A DNA stretch of 14,705 nucleotides from Pseudomonadota bacterium (GTDB taxonomy: Bacteria; Pseudomonadota; Gammaproteobacteria; Xanthomonadales; Rhodanobacteraceae): contig JAJYMF010000265.1 in the NCBI GenBank assembly GCA_021787175.1, forward strand, positions 1 through 14,705. The letters are read 5' to 3'. Position numbers and translations under genes: made by a program. Positions 7,463 through 14,666 of the stretch are shown one piece after another; position 1 is the stretch's first letter, and each line of letters opens with the position of its first letter. The notes beneath the pieces were generated by a model that was not told the DNA's origin, ran no database searches, and saw only the letters and a list, made by a program, of their open reading frames with translations.

Positions 7463-8638
7463 ATGCACGCCGCCCTGACCGTGTTCCTCAAGGAAGTGCG
7501 CGAGAACCTGCGCGACCGCCGCACCCTGGTCAACGCGCTGCTGACCGGACCGCTGCTGGCGCCGGTGCTGTTCGTGGCGCTGATCAACGTGCAGCTGCAC
7601 ATCGAACTGGACAAGGCCGGCAAGCCGCTGCCGGTGCCGGTGGTCGGCGCCGCCAACGCGCCCAACCTGGTCGCGGCACTGGTGCAGATGGGCATGGTGG
7701 TCAAGCCGGCGCCGCGCGATCCCGAAGCCGCGGTGCGCCAGCAGAAGGCCGACGTGGTGTTGCGCATCCCGGCCGGCTACGCCGCGCACTGGAGCAGGGG
7801 CGAGCCGGCCGAGGTCGAGCTGATCTACGACTCCTCGCGCCGCGACACCCACGAGGACGTCAGCCGCCTGCGCGACATGGTCAAGCGCTACGCGAAGATC
7901 GTCGGCGCGCAGCGCCTGCTGGTGCGCGGCCTGTCGCCGGCGCTGGCGCGGCCGCTGGTCGCCGCCGACCGCGACCAGGCCACGCCGCAGGCGCGCGGCG
8001 CGCTGATCTTCTCGATGCTGCCCTACTTTTTCGTGCTGACCGCGTTTCTCGGCGGCATGTATCTCGCCATCGACACCACCGCCGGCGAGCGCGAGCGGCA
8101 GTCGCTGGAACCGCTGTTCGCGAACCCGGTGCCGCGCCGGCGCATCCTGCTGGGCAAGCTGGGCGCGACCACCGCGTTCGCGCTGGTCAGCCTGGCGCTG
8201 AGCGTCGTCGCGTTCGCCATCGCCGGCCGCTTCATCGACACCAGCCGGCTGGACATGGTGCTGGACCTCGGCGCGCACTTCGCGACCTTCGTGCTGCTGC
8301 TGATGCTGCCCTTGGTGCTGCTGCTGGCGGCGCTGCAGACCCTGGTCGCGGCCTTCGCCAAGAGCTACCGCGAGGCGCAGACCTATCTCTCGCTGCTGAT
8401 GTTCGTGCCGGTGCTGCCGTCGGTCCTGCTGATCGTGGTGCCGGTCAAGGCGCAGCTGTGGATGTATGCCGTGCCGCTGCTCGGCCAGCAGCTGGGCATC
8501 ATGCAGCTGGTGCGCGGCGAGGCGCTGGGCGCGGCGCCGGTCGCGGCCTGCCTGGCCGGCACCGCGCTGGCGGCGCTGCTGGCGATCCTGGCCACGATGC
8601 GGGTGTACGCCTCGGAGCGGCTGGCGATTTCGGGCTGA
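7463..8638 (+). CDS. ABC transporter permease, NatB-like (ABC-2 type)
   Basis: ATG 7463 is preceded by GGAG at 7453-7456 and gives 391 aa. One membrane segment lies near 28-44, followed by a large extracytoplasmic domain (~45-180). A block of membrane segments then runs ~181-203, 234-256, 272-298, 308-328 and 355-380. DTTAGERERQSLEPLFANPV (204-223) followed by RRRILLGKLG is the hallmark cytoplasmic loop of NatB/ABC-2 exporters and sits beside the ATPase. With the NatA-like ATPase it would form a (NatA)2(NatB)2 exporter. NatAB of Bacillus exports sodium, while related systems move other compounds. The coupled S33 hydrolase makes a peptide or lipid-like substrate worth considering (inference). 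The gene ends 69 bases before a convergent gene, with no obvious terminator between them. Confidence 0.9.
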   Translation: MHAALTVFLKEVRENLRDRRTLVNALLTGPLLAPVLFVALINVQLHIELDKAGKPLPVPVVGAANAPNLVAALVQMGMVVKPAPRDPEAAVRQQKADVVLRIPAGYAAHWSRGEPAEVELIYDSSRRDTHEDVSRLRDMVKRYAKIVGAQRLLVRGLSPALARPLVAADRDQATPQARGALIFSMLPYFFVLTAFLGGMYLAIDTTAGERERQSLEPLFANPVPRRRILLGKLGATTAFALVSLALSVVAFAIAGRFIDTSRLDMVLDLGAHFATFVLLLMLPLVLLLAALQTLVAAFAKSYREAQTYLSLLMFVPVLPSVLLIVVPVKAQLWMYAVPLLGQQLGIMQLVRGEALGAAPVAACLAGTALAALLAILATMRVYASERLAISG

Positions 8639-8707
8639 GAACCCGTGCATCCGCCTGCCGCGCGGGCCGCTCGCAACGATGGCAGTCCAAGCTCTGAAAG
8701 CCGGCAG

Positions 8708-9205
8708 CTATTTCGCCGTCGCTGCGCAATCGCCCGTGCGTACACCGGTCGTGTGCACATCGATCACGCTGTCCGGCACTGCCACCGGCAGGCCGCTGAT
8801 AGTCTGATGCACGGTGCCGTCGATCGTCACCCTGGTCTGCTCGTCGGCTGGCGTGATGAGGAAATTCTCGCGCATCGTCGAGGTCATGCCGGCCTGCCCT
8901 TGAACGGTGCAGGTCATGGTGCTGTGGAAGGCCTTGCCGACGGCGGTCAGCGTCGGTTTGTCGCACTGCACGCCGGGCGTGGCGGGCATCGCCGTGGGCA
9001 GTTGCGCGTCGCTGGCGGTGACACAGACGTCCCAGTCCTTGTGCAGATCGCCCGCCGCCATCACGCCCGAGCGGTAATGGATGTCGGCGTGGTAATGCCA
9101 CTCGCCCGGTTGCAGCGTCGAAGTGGCAGCACGCACGTCGGCAAGTGACGCCATCACGGTCAGGCCCAGCAACAGCAGCGGTGCAGGATGGAGCATGCGG
9201 CTCAT
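8708..9205 (-). CDS. Exported DUF3617-family protein
   Basis: The chosen ATG (9203-9205) has GGAGAG about 9 bases upstream and gives 165 aa. The frame runs further upstream, but the extra residues are low-quality and lack a signal peptide. Residues 1-26 form a signal peptide (Leu-rich core, VRA before the cut). The mature part begins LQPGEWHYHADI, matching the xLxPGxW start of DUF3617 proteins. Cysteines at 61, 81, 99 and 160 lie in family-like places and could form two disulfides. The pattern CDKPTLTAVGKAFHSTMTC, followed by a G-rich strand and a DGTVHQTISG segment, also fits. DUF3617 has no known function. The proteins are predicted small periplasmic beta-rich domains. It lies 118 bases downstream of the hydrolase gene on the same strand and probably has its own transcript. 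Confidence 0.8.
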   Translation of the reverse strand: MSRMLHPAPLLLLGLTVMASLADVRAATSTLQPGEWHYHADIHYRSGVMAAGDLHKDWDVCVTASDAQLPTAMPATPGVQCDKPTLTAVGKAFHSTMTCTVQGQAGMTSTMRENFLITPADEQTRVTIDGTVHQTISGLPVAVPDSVIDVHTTGVRTGDCAATAK

Positions 9206-9293
9206 GACGGGACTCTCCGGTGGTCGGTGAACGGAGCAAACAGATCGCCGCCCCATTGTGCCGGCTTGCCGTTTCAGAAAGTTCGAGCGGGTG

Positions 9294-9310
9294 GCAACGC
9301 AAACCGTTGC
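9294..9310 (-). terminator. Possible hairpin terminator after the hemH-hydrolase unit
   Basis: GCAACG-CAAAC-CGTTGC forms a perfect 6-bp stem with a 5-base loop, starting 13 bases past the hydrolase stop codon. On the transcribed strand only a short CTTT lies some distance beyond it and there is no proper U-run, so factor-independent termination is doubtful. The position between a finished two-gene unit and the DUF3617 gene fits a transcript end. Confidence 0.35.
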
Positions 9311-9323
9311 GCTCGGGTACCGT

Positions 9324-10187
9324 TCAGGCGAGATGCCCCAGCACCGCCGCGGCCACCGCGTCCGGCATATCGAGCTGCAGATGATGTCCGCCGGCGAGGT
9401 GCCGGATGTGCAGATCCGCAACATACGCGGCGCGCGCGGCGATCATCGCGGCGGGCAGGTACGACGTCTCGGGGACGGCGAGCAGCAGCAGGGTCGGCGC
9501 GGCCAGTCCGGTCAGCAAGGTGCGCACCTGCGCTTCGGCGAGCCGCACCGGCGAGGTCAGCGTGAGTCGGGGATCGCTGGACCAGATCCAGCCGCCGGCG
9601 ACCGCGCGCACGCCGCGCTCGACGATCGGCCGCGCGGCCCCGGCATCCAGTCCGCCGGCGGCCACCCGCGTCGCGATGGCGGCGTCGAGGTCGGCGAACA
9701 CGCGCAGGCGTTTGTCGGCGGATCCGGCGCGCGCCACGTATGCACTGCGGAAGCGCTCCAGCGTGCGGCTGCCGTCGTCGGCCAGCGGGCCCAGCGCCTC
9801 GATCAGCGCAAGCCGGCCCACGCGCCCGGGCGCGGCCACGGCGACGAGGCTGGCGATCGCGCCGCCCAGCGAGTGTCCCAGCAGATCGAAGCGCTGCAGG
9901 CCCAGCACCTCGGCGGCGGACAGCACCGCATCCACAGAGTCGACGAAGTGATAGTGCGCCCCGGCCGGCAGGTGCGCGGAGCGGCCGTGCCCGGGCAGGT
10001 CCAGGGCGATGACGTGACGCTGCCGCGCCAGCCGCGGCGCCAGCCGATCGAAGCTGCCGGCGTTGTCCAGCCAGCCGTGCAGGGCCAGCAGCGGCGGCAG
10101 GGCGGGATCGCCCCATATGCGCGCGGCAAGGCGCAGATTCGGCAGGTCGATCACCCGCTCGCGCGGGGCGACCGGTTCAGCGGTCAT
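9324..10187 (-). CDS. Cytoplasmic alpha/beta hydrolase (serine-hydrolase-like)
   Basis: ATG at 10185-10187 gives 287 aa with no signal peptide or membrane segment. HGWLDNAGSFD (37-47) is the oxyanion-loop region, DLPGHGRS (63-70) a conserved turn, and GHSLGG (104-109) the nucleophile elbow with Ser106. GGHHLQLDMP (266-275) carries the catalytic His, probably His268. The acid is less clear: Glu130 (LIEALGP) or Glu240 (VPETS). The HGWLDN...GGHHLQLD pattern fits the SERHL/MEST-like branch of the fold, whose substrates are mostly unknown. Its start overlaps the end of hemH by 11 bases, so it is very likely translated from the same message. A hydrolase directly after hemH is an arrangement I associate with xanthomonads (knowledge, not checked). 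Esterase or haloalkane-type activity is possible but not shown. Confidence 0.88.
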   Translation of the reverse strand: MTAEPVAPRERVIDLPNLRLAARIWGDPALPPLLALHGWLDNAGSFDRLAPRLARQRHVIALDLPGHGRSAHLPAGAHYHFVDSVDAVLSAAEVLGLQRFDLLGHSLGGAIASLVAVAAPGRVGRLALIEALGPLADDGSRTLERFRSAYVARAGSADKRLRVFADLDAAIATRVAAGGLDAGAARPIVERGVRAVAGGWIWSSDPRLTLTSPVRLAEAQVRTLLTGLAAPTLLLLAVPETSYLPAAMIAARAAYVADLHIRHLAGGHHLQLDMPDAVAAAVLGHLA

Positions 10188-11298
10188 CCCGCAGCGCCTC
10201 GGCGCGTGTCCGGGCCGCCGCCTGCGCCGCCGTCGTTGCGGCGGCGGCGTAGCCGGGCGCGGCCTCGGGCCAGCCGCCGAGATGGCGCAGGATCAGGCCG
10301 GTCATGGCGTTCACCTGCGCGGCGCTGTCGTTGAGCGCCGGGATGTAGTGCAGCGCCTCGCCGCCGGCGGCGAGGAAATCGGCGCGGCCGCGCAGGGCGA
10401 TCTCTTCCAGTGTTTCCAGGCAGTCGACGGCGAAGCCGGGGCACAGCACATCGACGCGCCGGATGCCCTGGGCGGGCAGCGCCTTGAGCGTGGCGTCGGT
10501 GGCCGGCTCCAGCCAGCGCTCGCGGCCGACGCGCGACTGGAAACTGATGATCATCTGCTCCGGCATCAGCCGCAGCCGTTCGCGCAGCAGGCGCGCGGTC
10601 GCCATGCACTGGCAGTGATACGGGTCGCCGGCAAGAAAATAGCGGCGCGGGATGCCGTGGAAGCTGAGCAGCAGGCGATCGCCGCGGCCCCGCGTCGCCC
10701 AGTGCGCCTCGACGCTGGTGGCCAATGCCTCGATGTGCGCCGGATCGGCGTGGTAGTCGTTGACGATGCGCAGCTCCGGCGGCCAGCGCAGTGCCTTAAT
10801 GGCATCGGCGACGGCATCCAGCACGCTGCCGGTCGAGGTCGCCGAGTACTGCGGATACAGCGGCAGCACCAGCAGCCGGCGCACGCCGGTGCGCTGCAGG
10901 ATCTCGATGCGTTCGCGCACGCTCGGTGCGCCGTAGCGCATCGCCAGATCGACCCGCACCGGCCCCGGCGCGCGCTGCGCCAGCGACGCCTGCAGGGCCC
11001 GCGCCAGCGCCTCGCTGCCGCTGCGCAGCGGCGATCCGGCAGCGGTCCAGATGCTGGCGTAGGCATGCGCCGAGCGGCGCGGCCGCACGCGCAGGATCAC
11101 GCCGTGCAGGACCGGCCACCACAGCCAGCGCGGGTATTCGATCACCCGCGGATCGGACAGGAACTCGGCCAGATAGCGGCGCACGGCGGCGGGCGCGGGT
11201 GTCGTCGGCGTGCCCAGATTGACCAGCAGCACGCCGGCCTGCGGCGCGGCATCATGGGCGTAGCCGGCAAGGCCTGCGTAGTGCGAGGATCGGGGCAT
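10177..11298 (-). CDS. hemH: Ferrochelatase (protoporphyrin/coproporphyrin ferrochelatase)
   Basis: The enzyme inserts Fe2+ into the porphyrin in the last steps of haem synthesis. Numbered from ATG 11296-11298 (373 aa), the N-terminus has GVLLVNLGTP, the family's opening strand. LLSFHGIPRRYF follows with the metal-site His214, then FQSRVGRERWLEP and CPGFAVDCLETLEEI with the conserved Glu295. LPLYPQYSATSTGS is another family block. An in-frame GTG at 11332-11334 would add 12 residues. I prefer the ATG because homologous enzymes begin close to SHYAG and the extra peptide is unlike the family, though neither start has a strong Shine-Dalgarno. About 35-40 residues past the conserved core (rich in Ala/Thr) form a C-terminal extension. 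The gene overlaps the downstream hydrolase by 11 bases and is divergent from the SYLF gene across 115 bases. Cytoplasmic or membrane-associated. Confidence 0.96.
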   Translation of the reverse strand: MPRSSHYAGLAGYAHDAAPQAGVLLVNLGTPTTPAPAAVRRYLAEFLSDPRVIEYPRWLWWPVLHGVILRVRPRRSAHAYASIWTAAGSPLRSGSEALARALQASLAQRAPGPVRVDLAMRYGAPSVRERIEILQRTGVRRLLVLPLYPQYSATSTGSVLDAVADAIKALRWPPELRIVNDYHADPAHIEALATSVEAHWATRGRGDRLLLSFHGIPRRYFLAGDPYHCQCMATARLLRERLRLMPEQMIISFQSRVGRERWLEPATDATLKALPAQGIRRVDVLCPGFAVDCLETLEEIALRGRADFLAAGGEALHYIPALNDSAAQVNAMTGLILRHLGGWPEAAPGYAAAATTAAQAAARTRAEALRDDR

Positions 11299-11380
11299 GG
11301 CAGCGCTGCGGTCGAGGTGCCGGCAGTCTGCCACAGGCCATCGCGAAGCCCGCGTTCATGCGCGGTTGCGCGCCCCGGCC

Positions 11381-11407
11381 TAGCCTCGCCGCATTCGACC
11401 CAAGGAG
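11381..11407 (+). promoter_or_regulatory. Weak -10-like element and strong RBS before the SYLF gene
   Basis: TAGCCT at 11381-11386 resembles the TAGTCT box in front of the hydrolase operon and sits 27 bases before the start codon. AAGGAG at 11402-11407 is a strong ribosome binding site, 6 bases before ATG 11414. The only candidate -35 (TTCATG, 11355-11360) is 20 bases from the -10, longer than ideal. The promoter call is tentative; the RBS is clear. Confidence 0.3.
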
Positions 11408-11413
11408 TCCGCC

Positions 11414-12160
11414 ATGCGAATCCTGCAACGCCGCCTCATCGCCCTCGCTGCCGCGCTGACCCTGCTGCCGCTTGCGGCGCAGGCGCAGCAGGCGGCCGCC
11501 AGCGTGGCCGCGCCGTCCAGCACCAGCGCCAGCACCGTGCCCGGCGCCGGCCGCGACATGCAGCGCGTCGATCAGGCCAACCGCGTGCTGAAGGAAATCA
11601 TGATGGCGCCCGACAGCGGCATCCCGCAGTCGCTGATGCAGGACGCGCATGCGATCGCGGTGATCCCCGGCGTGATCAAGGCCGGCTTCATCCTCGGCGG
11701 CCGTTACGGCGAGGGCCTGGTGGCGATCAAGACGCCGCAGGGCACGTGGTCCAACCCCGCCTTTGTCAGCATCACCGGCGCCAGCCTCGGTTTCCAGGCC
11801 GGCGTGTCGTCCACCGACATCATCCTGGTGTTCCGCAGCGAGCGCGGCGTCGACCGCCTGGTGCACGGCGAGTTCACCCTCGGCGCCGATCTCGGCGTGG
11901 CCGCCGGCCCGGTCGGGCGCTATGCCAATGCCTCCACCAACGGCGAGCTGAGCGCCGAGATCTACTCCTATTCGCGCTCGCGCGGCCTGTTCGCCGGCGT
12001 CGCCCTGGACGGTGCGCGCATCGGCATCGACGATTCCGCCGACCAGCGCGTGTACGGCAAGGACATCACCGCGCGGCGCATTTTCGAGGGCCAGGTCAAC
12101 CAGGTGCCGCAACCGGTCGTTGATTTCAGGGACCGGCTCGAGGAGTACACTCAAAAATGA
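11414..12160 (+). CDS. Exported SYLF-domain (YSC84/DUF500-like) lipid-binding protein
   Basis: ATG 11414 follows AAGGAG and gives 248 aa. Residues 1-24 are a signal peptide (Arg at 6-7, Leu/Ala core, AQA before the cut), then a low-complexity Ala/Ser linker to ~45. From ~50 to the end the protein matches the SYLF domain: AHAIAVIPGVIKAGFILGGRYGEG, then GTWSNPAFVSITGASLGFQAG, TDIILVF, GVDRLVHGEFTLGADLGVAAGPVGR, and a region near 185-205 (EIYSYSRSRGLFAGVALDG). In eukaryotic Ysc84/SH3YL1 this domain binds phosphoinositides. Bacterial versions are periplasmic or outer-membrane-associated and not well understood. It starts the plus-strand block that continues with tatA 49 bases downstream. Whether the two share a promoter is unknown, and a modest stem (CGGCGC/GCGCCG, 12174-12190) lies between them. 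Confidence 0.92.
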   Translation: MRILQRRLIALAAALTLLPLAAQAQQAAASVAAPSSTSASTVPGAGRDMQRVDQANRVLKEIMMAPDSGIPQSLMQDAHAIAVIPGVIKAGFILGGRYGEGLVAIKTPQGTWSNPAFVSITGASLGFQAGVSSTDIILVFRSERGVDRLVHGEFTLGADLGVAAGPVGRYANASTNGELSAEIYSYSRSRGLFAGVALDGARIGIDDSADQRVYGKDITARRIFEGQVNQVPQPVVDFRDRLEEYTQK

Positions 12161-12209
12161 CCGTTTTGCCGGCCGGCGCACCGCGCGCCGCGGCTCTGTG
12201 AGGTGAGGT

Positions 12210-12446
12210 ATGGGTTTCGACAGCATCTGGCATTGGCTGATCGTGCTCGTGATCGTGCTGCTGATCTTCGGCACCGGCAAGTTGCGCAACGCCGGCAGTG
12301 ACATCGGTGCGGCCATTCGCAACTTCAAGAAAGGCATGCACGAAGGCGACGAGGACGCCAAGGCCAAGACCGTCGAGCAGCTGAAGGCCGATCCGCCGGC
12401 CGCCGCCGCCAAGAGCCCCAGCGAGTCGCGCGACCGCGCTCCCTGA
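12210..12446 (+). CDS. tatA: Sec-independent protein translocase subunit TatA
   Basis: ATG 12210 has AGGTGAGGT directly before it and gives 78 aa. A single N-terminal membrane helix (~6-20, WHWLIVLVIVLLIF) is followed by the Phe20-Gly21 hinge and KLRNAGSDIGAAIRNFKKGM, the amphipathic helix. The tail is acidic, then Ala/Pro-rich. This is the classical TatA plan. TatA multimers form the passage through which folded proteins with twin-arginine signals cross the inner membrane, recruited by TatBC. tatB begins 6 bases after the stop. The length and motif separate it from TatB, which has GPERLP instead of FGTGKL. Confidence 0.97.
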   Translation: MGFDSIWHWLIVLVIVLLIFGTGKLRNAGSDIGAAIRNFKKGMHEGDEDAKAKTVEQLKADPPAAAAKSPSESRDRAP

Positions 12447-12452
12447 GTCCCC

Positions 12453-13067
12453 GTGTTCGGCATCGACTTCAACGAGCTGCTGCTGATCGCGGTGGTGGCG
12501 CTGGTGGCGCTCGGCCCCGAGCGCCTGCCGGGGGCCGCGCGCACCGCCGGCGCGCTGGCGCGGCGCGCGCGCCATGCCTGGGCCAACGTGCAGAGCGAGG
12601 TCGAGCGCGAGCTCGAGGCCGAATCGCTCCGGCACGAGATCGGCGGTGCGGTCGCCAGCTTTCGCGCCGCTGCCGAGCCTCTGGCCGCGCAGGCGCGCGC
12701 CGCGGCGTCCGAACTGGCCGACAGCGGTCGGCAGGCGATCGGCGAATGGCGCACGGCAGCTTCCGCTGCCACCACCGACACGGGTCAAGCCGCAACGGCC
12801 CGCATCGGCGTGCCAGCGGCAGGCGCCTCAGCTGCAGTGACCGACCCGGCGGCGGCTGCGGACAGCCGCGCGGGCGCCCAGGCGGCGCTGGCCGCCGCCT
12901 TGCGCGAACTGGCCGATGCCTTGACGCTGCAGCCGTTGCCGGGCGCCTCGGCCGGCGACGAATTGCGCGCGGCGGCGGCCGGATTGCGCGATGCCGCGCA
13001 GCATCTGTCCGCGCTCAAACCTGCCGCCCGCGACGAGGCCGCGCATGACCGCGACACCGCCGCCTGA
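12453..13067 (+). CDS. tatB: Sec-independent protein translocase subunit TatB
   Basis: The GTG start at 12453 lies 6 bases after the tatA stop with no clear Shine-Dalgarno, so translation is probably coupled. The product is 204 aa. MFGIDFNELLLIAVVALVALGP is the membrane helix, with Glu8 in the TatB-typical place, followed by GPERLP (21-26) and an amphipathic helix of Arg/Ala/Glu residues to ~65. The rest is a long Ala-rich segment (ELADALTLQP and similar), predicted helical or disordered, and longer than in most short TatB proteins. TatB joins TatC to recognise twin-arginine signal peptides. Its last 23 bases overlap tatC. The C-terminal low-complexity part is poorly conserved in the family and gives no further clue. 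Confidence 0.95.
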   Translation: MFGIDFNELLLIAVVALVALGPERLPGAARTAGALARRARHAWANVQSEVERELEAESLRHEIGGAVASFRAAAEPLAAQARAAASELADSGRQAIGEWRTAASAATTDTGQAATARIGVPAAGASAAVTDPAAAADSRAGAQAALAAALRELADALTLQPLPGASAGDELRAAAAGLRDAAQHLSALKPAARDEAAHDRDTAA

Positions 13068-13821
13068 TCCCGCCGAGGCCGAGCAGGGCTTTCTCGGTCA
13101 TCTGCTCGAGCTGCGTTCGCGGCTGCTGAAGGCGATCGTCGCGGTGCTGCTGGTGCTGCTGGCGCTGCTGCCGTTTGCCGAGAAGCTCTACGCCTGGCTG
13201 GCGCGGCCGCTGATCGAGCGCCTGCCGCAGGGCTCGCACATGATCGCGATCGAGGTCGCCAGCCCGTTCCTGACGCCGGTCAAGCTCGCCTTCGTCACGG
13301 CGGTTTTCGTGGCGATGCCGGTGGTGCTGTACCAGATCTGGGCTTTCGTCAGTCCCGGCCTGTACCGCCACGAGAAGCGCCTGGCCCTGCCGCTGCTGGT
13401 CTCGGCGGTGCTGCTGTTCTACGTCGGCTGCGCATTTGCCTATTTTCTGGTGCTGCCGGCGGCGTTCCACTTTCTCACCCTGATCACCCCGGCCGGGGTG
13501 TCGATGATGACCGACATCGGCAAGTACCTCGACTTCGTGCTGACGATGTTCTTCGCCTTCGGTCTGTGCTTCGAGGTGCCGGTGGCGGTGGTGCTGCTGG
13601 TGGCGCTGGGCGTGGTGACGCCGGACAGGCTGCGCCGTGCGCGCCGTTACGTGGTCGTCGGCGCCTTCGTGGTCGCCGCGGTGCTGAGTCCGCCCGACGT
13701 CATGTCGCAGATCCTGCTCGCGGTGCCGATGATCCTGCTCTACGAGATCGGCGTGCTCGCCGCCGCGGCGCTGGTGCGCGACCGCGAAGCGCGGCGCGCG
13801 GCCGGTTCGCGCGTCGACTGA
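13045..13821 (+). CDS. tatC: Sec-independent protein translocase subunit TatC
   Basis: ATG 13045 begins inside tatB, 23 bases before its end, with GACGAGG about 5 bases upstream, and gives 258 aa. An earlier ATG at 12991 in this frame lies deeper in tatB and adds a non-family peptide. Family marks are HLLELRSRLL (19-28), FVSPGLYRHEKR (101-112), Glu177 within FGLCFEVPV (matching the essential Glu170 of E. coli), and LSPPDVMSQ (214-222). Six membrane helices fit ~28-45, 76-98, 114-137, 160-186, 199-214 and 222-243. TatC is the core receptor for the twin-arginine motif. The operon is tatABC. The gene runs convergent with maiA across a REP-like palindrome. Confidence 0.98.
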   Translation: MTATPPPDPAEAEQGFLGHLLELRSRLLKAIVAVLLVLLALLPFAEKLYAWLARPLIERLPQGSHMIAIEVASPFLTPVKLAFVTAVFVAMPVVLYQIWAFVSPGLYRHEKRLALPLLVSAVLLFYVGCAFAYFLVLPAAFHFLTLITPAGVSMMTDIGKYLDFVLTMFFAFGLCFEVPVAVVLLVALGVVTPDRLRRARRYVVVGAFVVAAVLSPPDVMSQILLAVPMILLYEIGVLAAAALVRDREARRAAGSRVD

Positions 13822-13855
13822 TACCCCGTTGCTTTCAATCATCTCCACGCCGGGC

Positions 13856-13938
13856 AGCCCGGATGGAGCCCCGTGGGGGACGGAATCCGGGGCCCGATGC
13901 CGCCTCAATCCCGGATTCCACTGCGCGGCATCCGGGCT
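13856..13938. repeat. REP-like imperfect palindrome between tatC and maiA
   Basis: Outer arms AGCCCGGATG (13856-13865) and CATCCGGGCT (13929-13938) are exact inverted copies. Inner arms GGAATCCGGG (13882-13891) and CCCGGATTCC (13910-13919) are also exact. The stretches between them are only partly complementary. The AGCCCGGATG...GGAATCCGGG plan resembles dispersed extragenic repeats found in many proteobacterial genomes, including xanthomonads and pseudomonads (general knowledge). It lies 34 bases past the tatC stop and 42 bases past the maiA stop, so it could end both convergent transcripts or protect their 3' ends (inference). No transposase is near. Confidence 0.85.
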
Positions 13939-13980
13939 ACGCGGTTTTCGTGTCCTGATCGCGAACGGGTATGCGGGCGC

Positions 13981-14655
13981 TCAGGCGGGCGCCGGCTGCG
14001 GCGCGTCCGGCTGCGCCTCGGGCGCGGCCTGACGGAACGCCTCCAGCTCCATGCAGGCGGCGTGAATGCGGCGCAGCTGGGGCCAGGGCGACAGGTCCAC
14101 GCCCCAGCGCTGCGCGCTGTAGATCTGCGGCACCAGGCAGAGATCGGCCAGCCCCGGCGAGTCGGCTTCACAGAACACGCCGGTCGAGGGGCTGTCGGTC
14201 AGCAGCTGCTCGAACGCGGTCAGGCCGGCGCTGATCCAGTGCCGCATCCAGCGCTCGCGCTCGACCTCGGGCGTGTTGAATTCGCGGTCGAGATACTTCA
14301 GCACGCGCTGGTTGCCCAGCGGGTGGATGTCGCAGGCGATCAGCTGTGCCAGCGCGCGCACCCGCGCCCGCGCCCGCGCCGTCACCGGCAGCAGCTTGGC
14401 CTCGCCCTCGTAGGCTTCGTCCAGATACTCGGCGATCGCCAGCGATTGCCGGATCACGCGGTCGCCGTCCAGCAGCACGGGCAGCAGGCCCTGCGGGTTG
14501 AGCTCGAGGTAGGCCGGCGCATGCTGCTCGCCGCCGTCCTTGAGCAGGTTGACGCAGCGCAACTCGTAGGCCAGGCCCTTGAGGTTGAGCGCGATGCGCA
14601 CGCGATAGGCCGCACTCGAGCGCCAGTAGCTGTAGAGCACCAAGCCGCCTTTCAT
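13981..14655 (-). CDS. maiA: Maleylacetoacetate isomerase (zeta-class glutathione S-transferase)
   Basis: ATG at 14653-14655 has GGAGG (14662-14666) upstream and gives 224 aa. The thioredoxin-like N-domain has LYSYWRSSAAYRVRIALN, matching the SSxxxRVRIAL active-site motif (Ser13-Ser14 here), NPQGLLPVL (53-61) with the cis-Pro, and QSLAIAEYLDE (70-80), which holds glutathione. The helical C-domain has CDIHPLGNQRVL (108-119), typical of the family, and ADLCLVPQIYSAQ (170-182). It converts maleylacetoacetate to fumarylacetoacetate with glutathione as cofactor, in tyrosine/homogentisate breakdown. Fumarylacetoacetase and homogentisate dioxygenase are not in the window, but the 50 bases upstream end at its edge, so they may lie beyond. 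The C-terminal tail is Ala/Pro/Gln-rich. Another zeta-class activity is possible but less likely. Confidence 0.93.
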   Translation of the reverse strand: MKGGLVLYSYWRSSAAYRVRIALNLKGLAYELRCVNLLKDGGEQHAPAYLELNPQGLLPVLLDGDRVIRQSLAIAEYLDEAYEGEAKLLPVTARARARVRALAQLIACDIHPLGNQRVLKYLDREFNTPEVERERWMRHWISAGLTAFEQLLTDSPSTGVFCEADSPGLADLCLVPQIYSAQRWGVDLSPWPQLRRIHAACMELEAFRQAAPEAQPDAPQPAPA

Positions 14656-14661
14656 GGGACG

Positions 14662-14666
14662 CCTCC
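14662..14666 (-). promoter_or_regulatory. Strong Shine-Dalgarno of maiA
   Basis: On the minus strand GGAGG lies 6 bases before the maiA start codon and fixes that start. No promoter can be judged because only 39 bases remain to the window edge. Confidence 0.7.

Noticed and set aside
8639..8707. Bidirectional terminator between the convergent permease and DUF3617 genes
   Set aside because: No stem with a credible loop and T-run could be found by eye in these 69 bases.
12174..12190. Terminator between the SYLF gene and tatA
   Set aside because: CGGCGC/GCGCCG gives a 6-bp stem but there is no T-run, and such stems are common at this GC content. It is kept only as a remark.
12991..13044. Upstream ATG start for tatC
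   Set aside because: It adds 18 residues unlike TatC and has no good ribosome binding site. ATG 13045 has GACGAGG in place and gives a normal N-terminus.
14345..14385. Simple repeat of CGCGCC units inside maiA
   Set aside because: It encodes an Arg-Ala helix segment (ARARARVRAL) in the GST linker region and reflects codon bias rather than a separate element.
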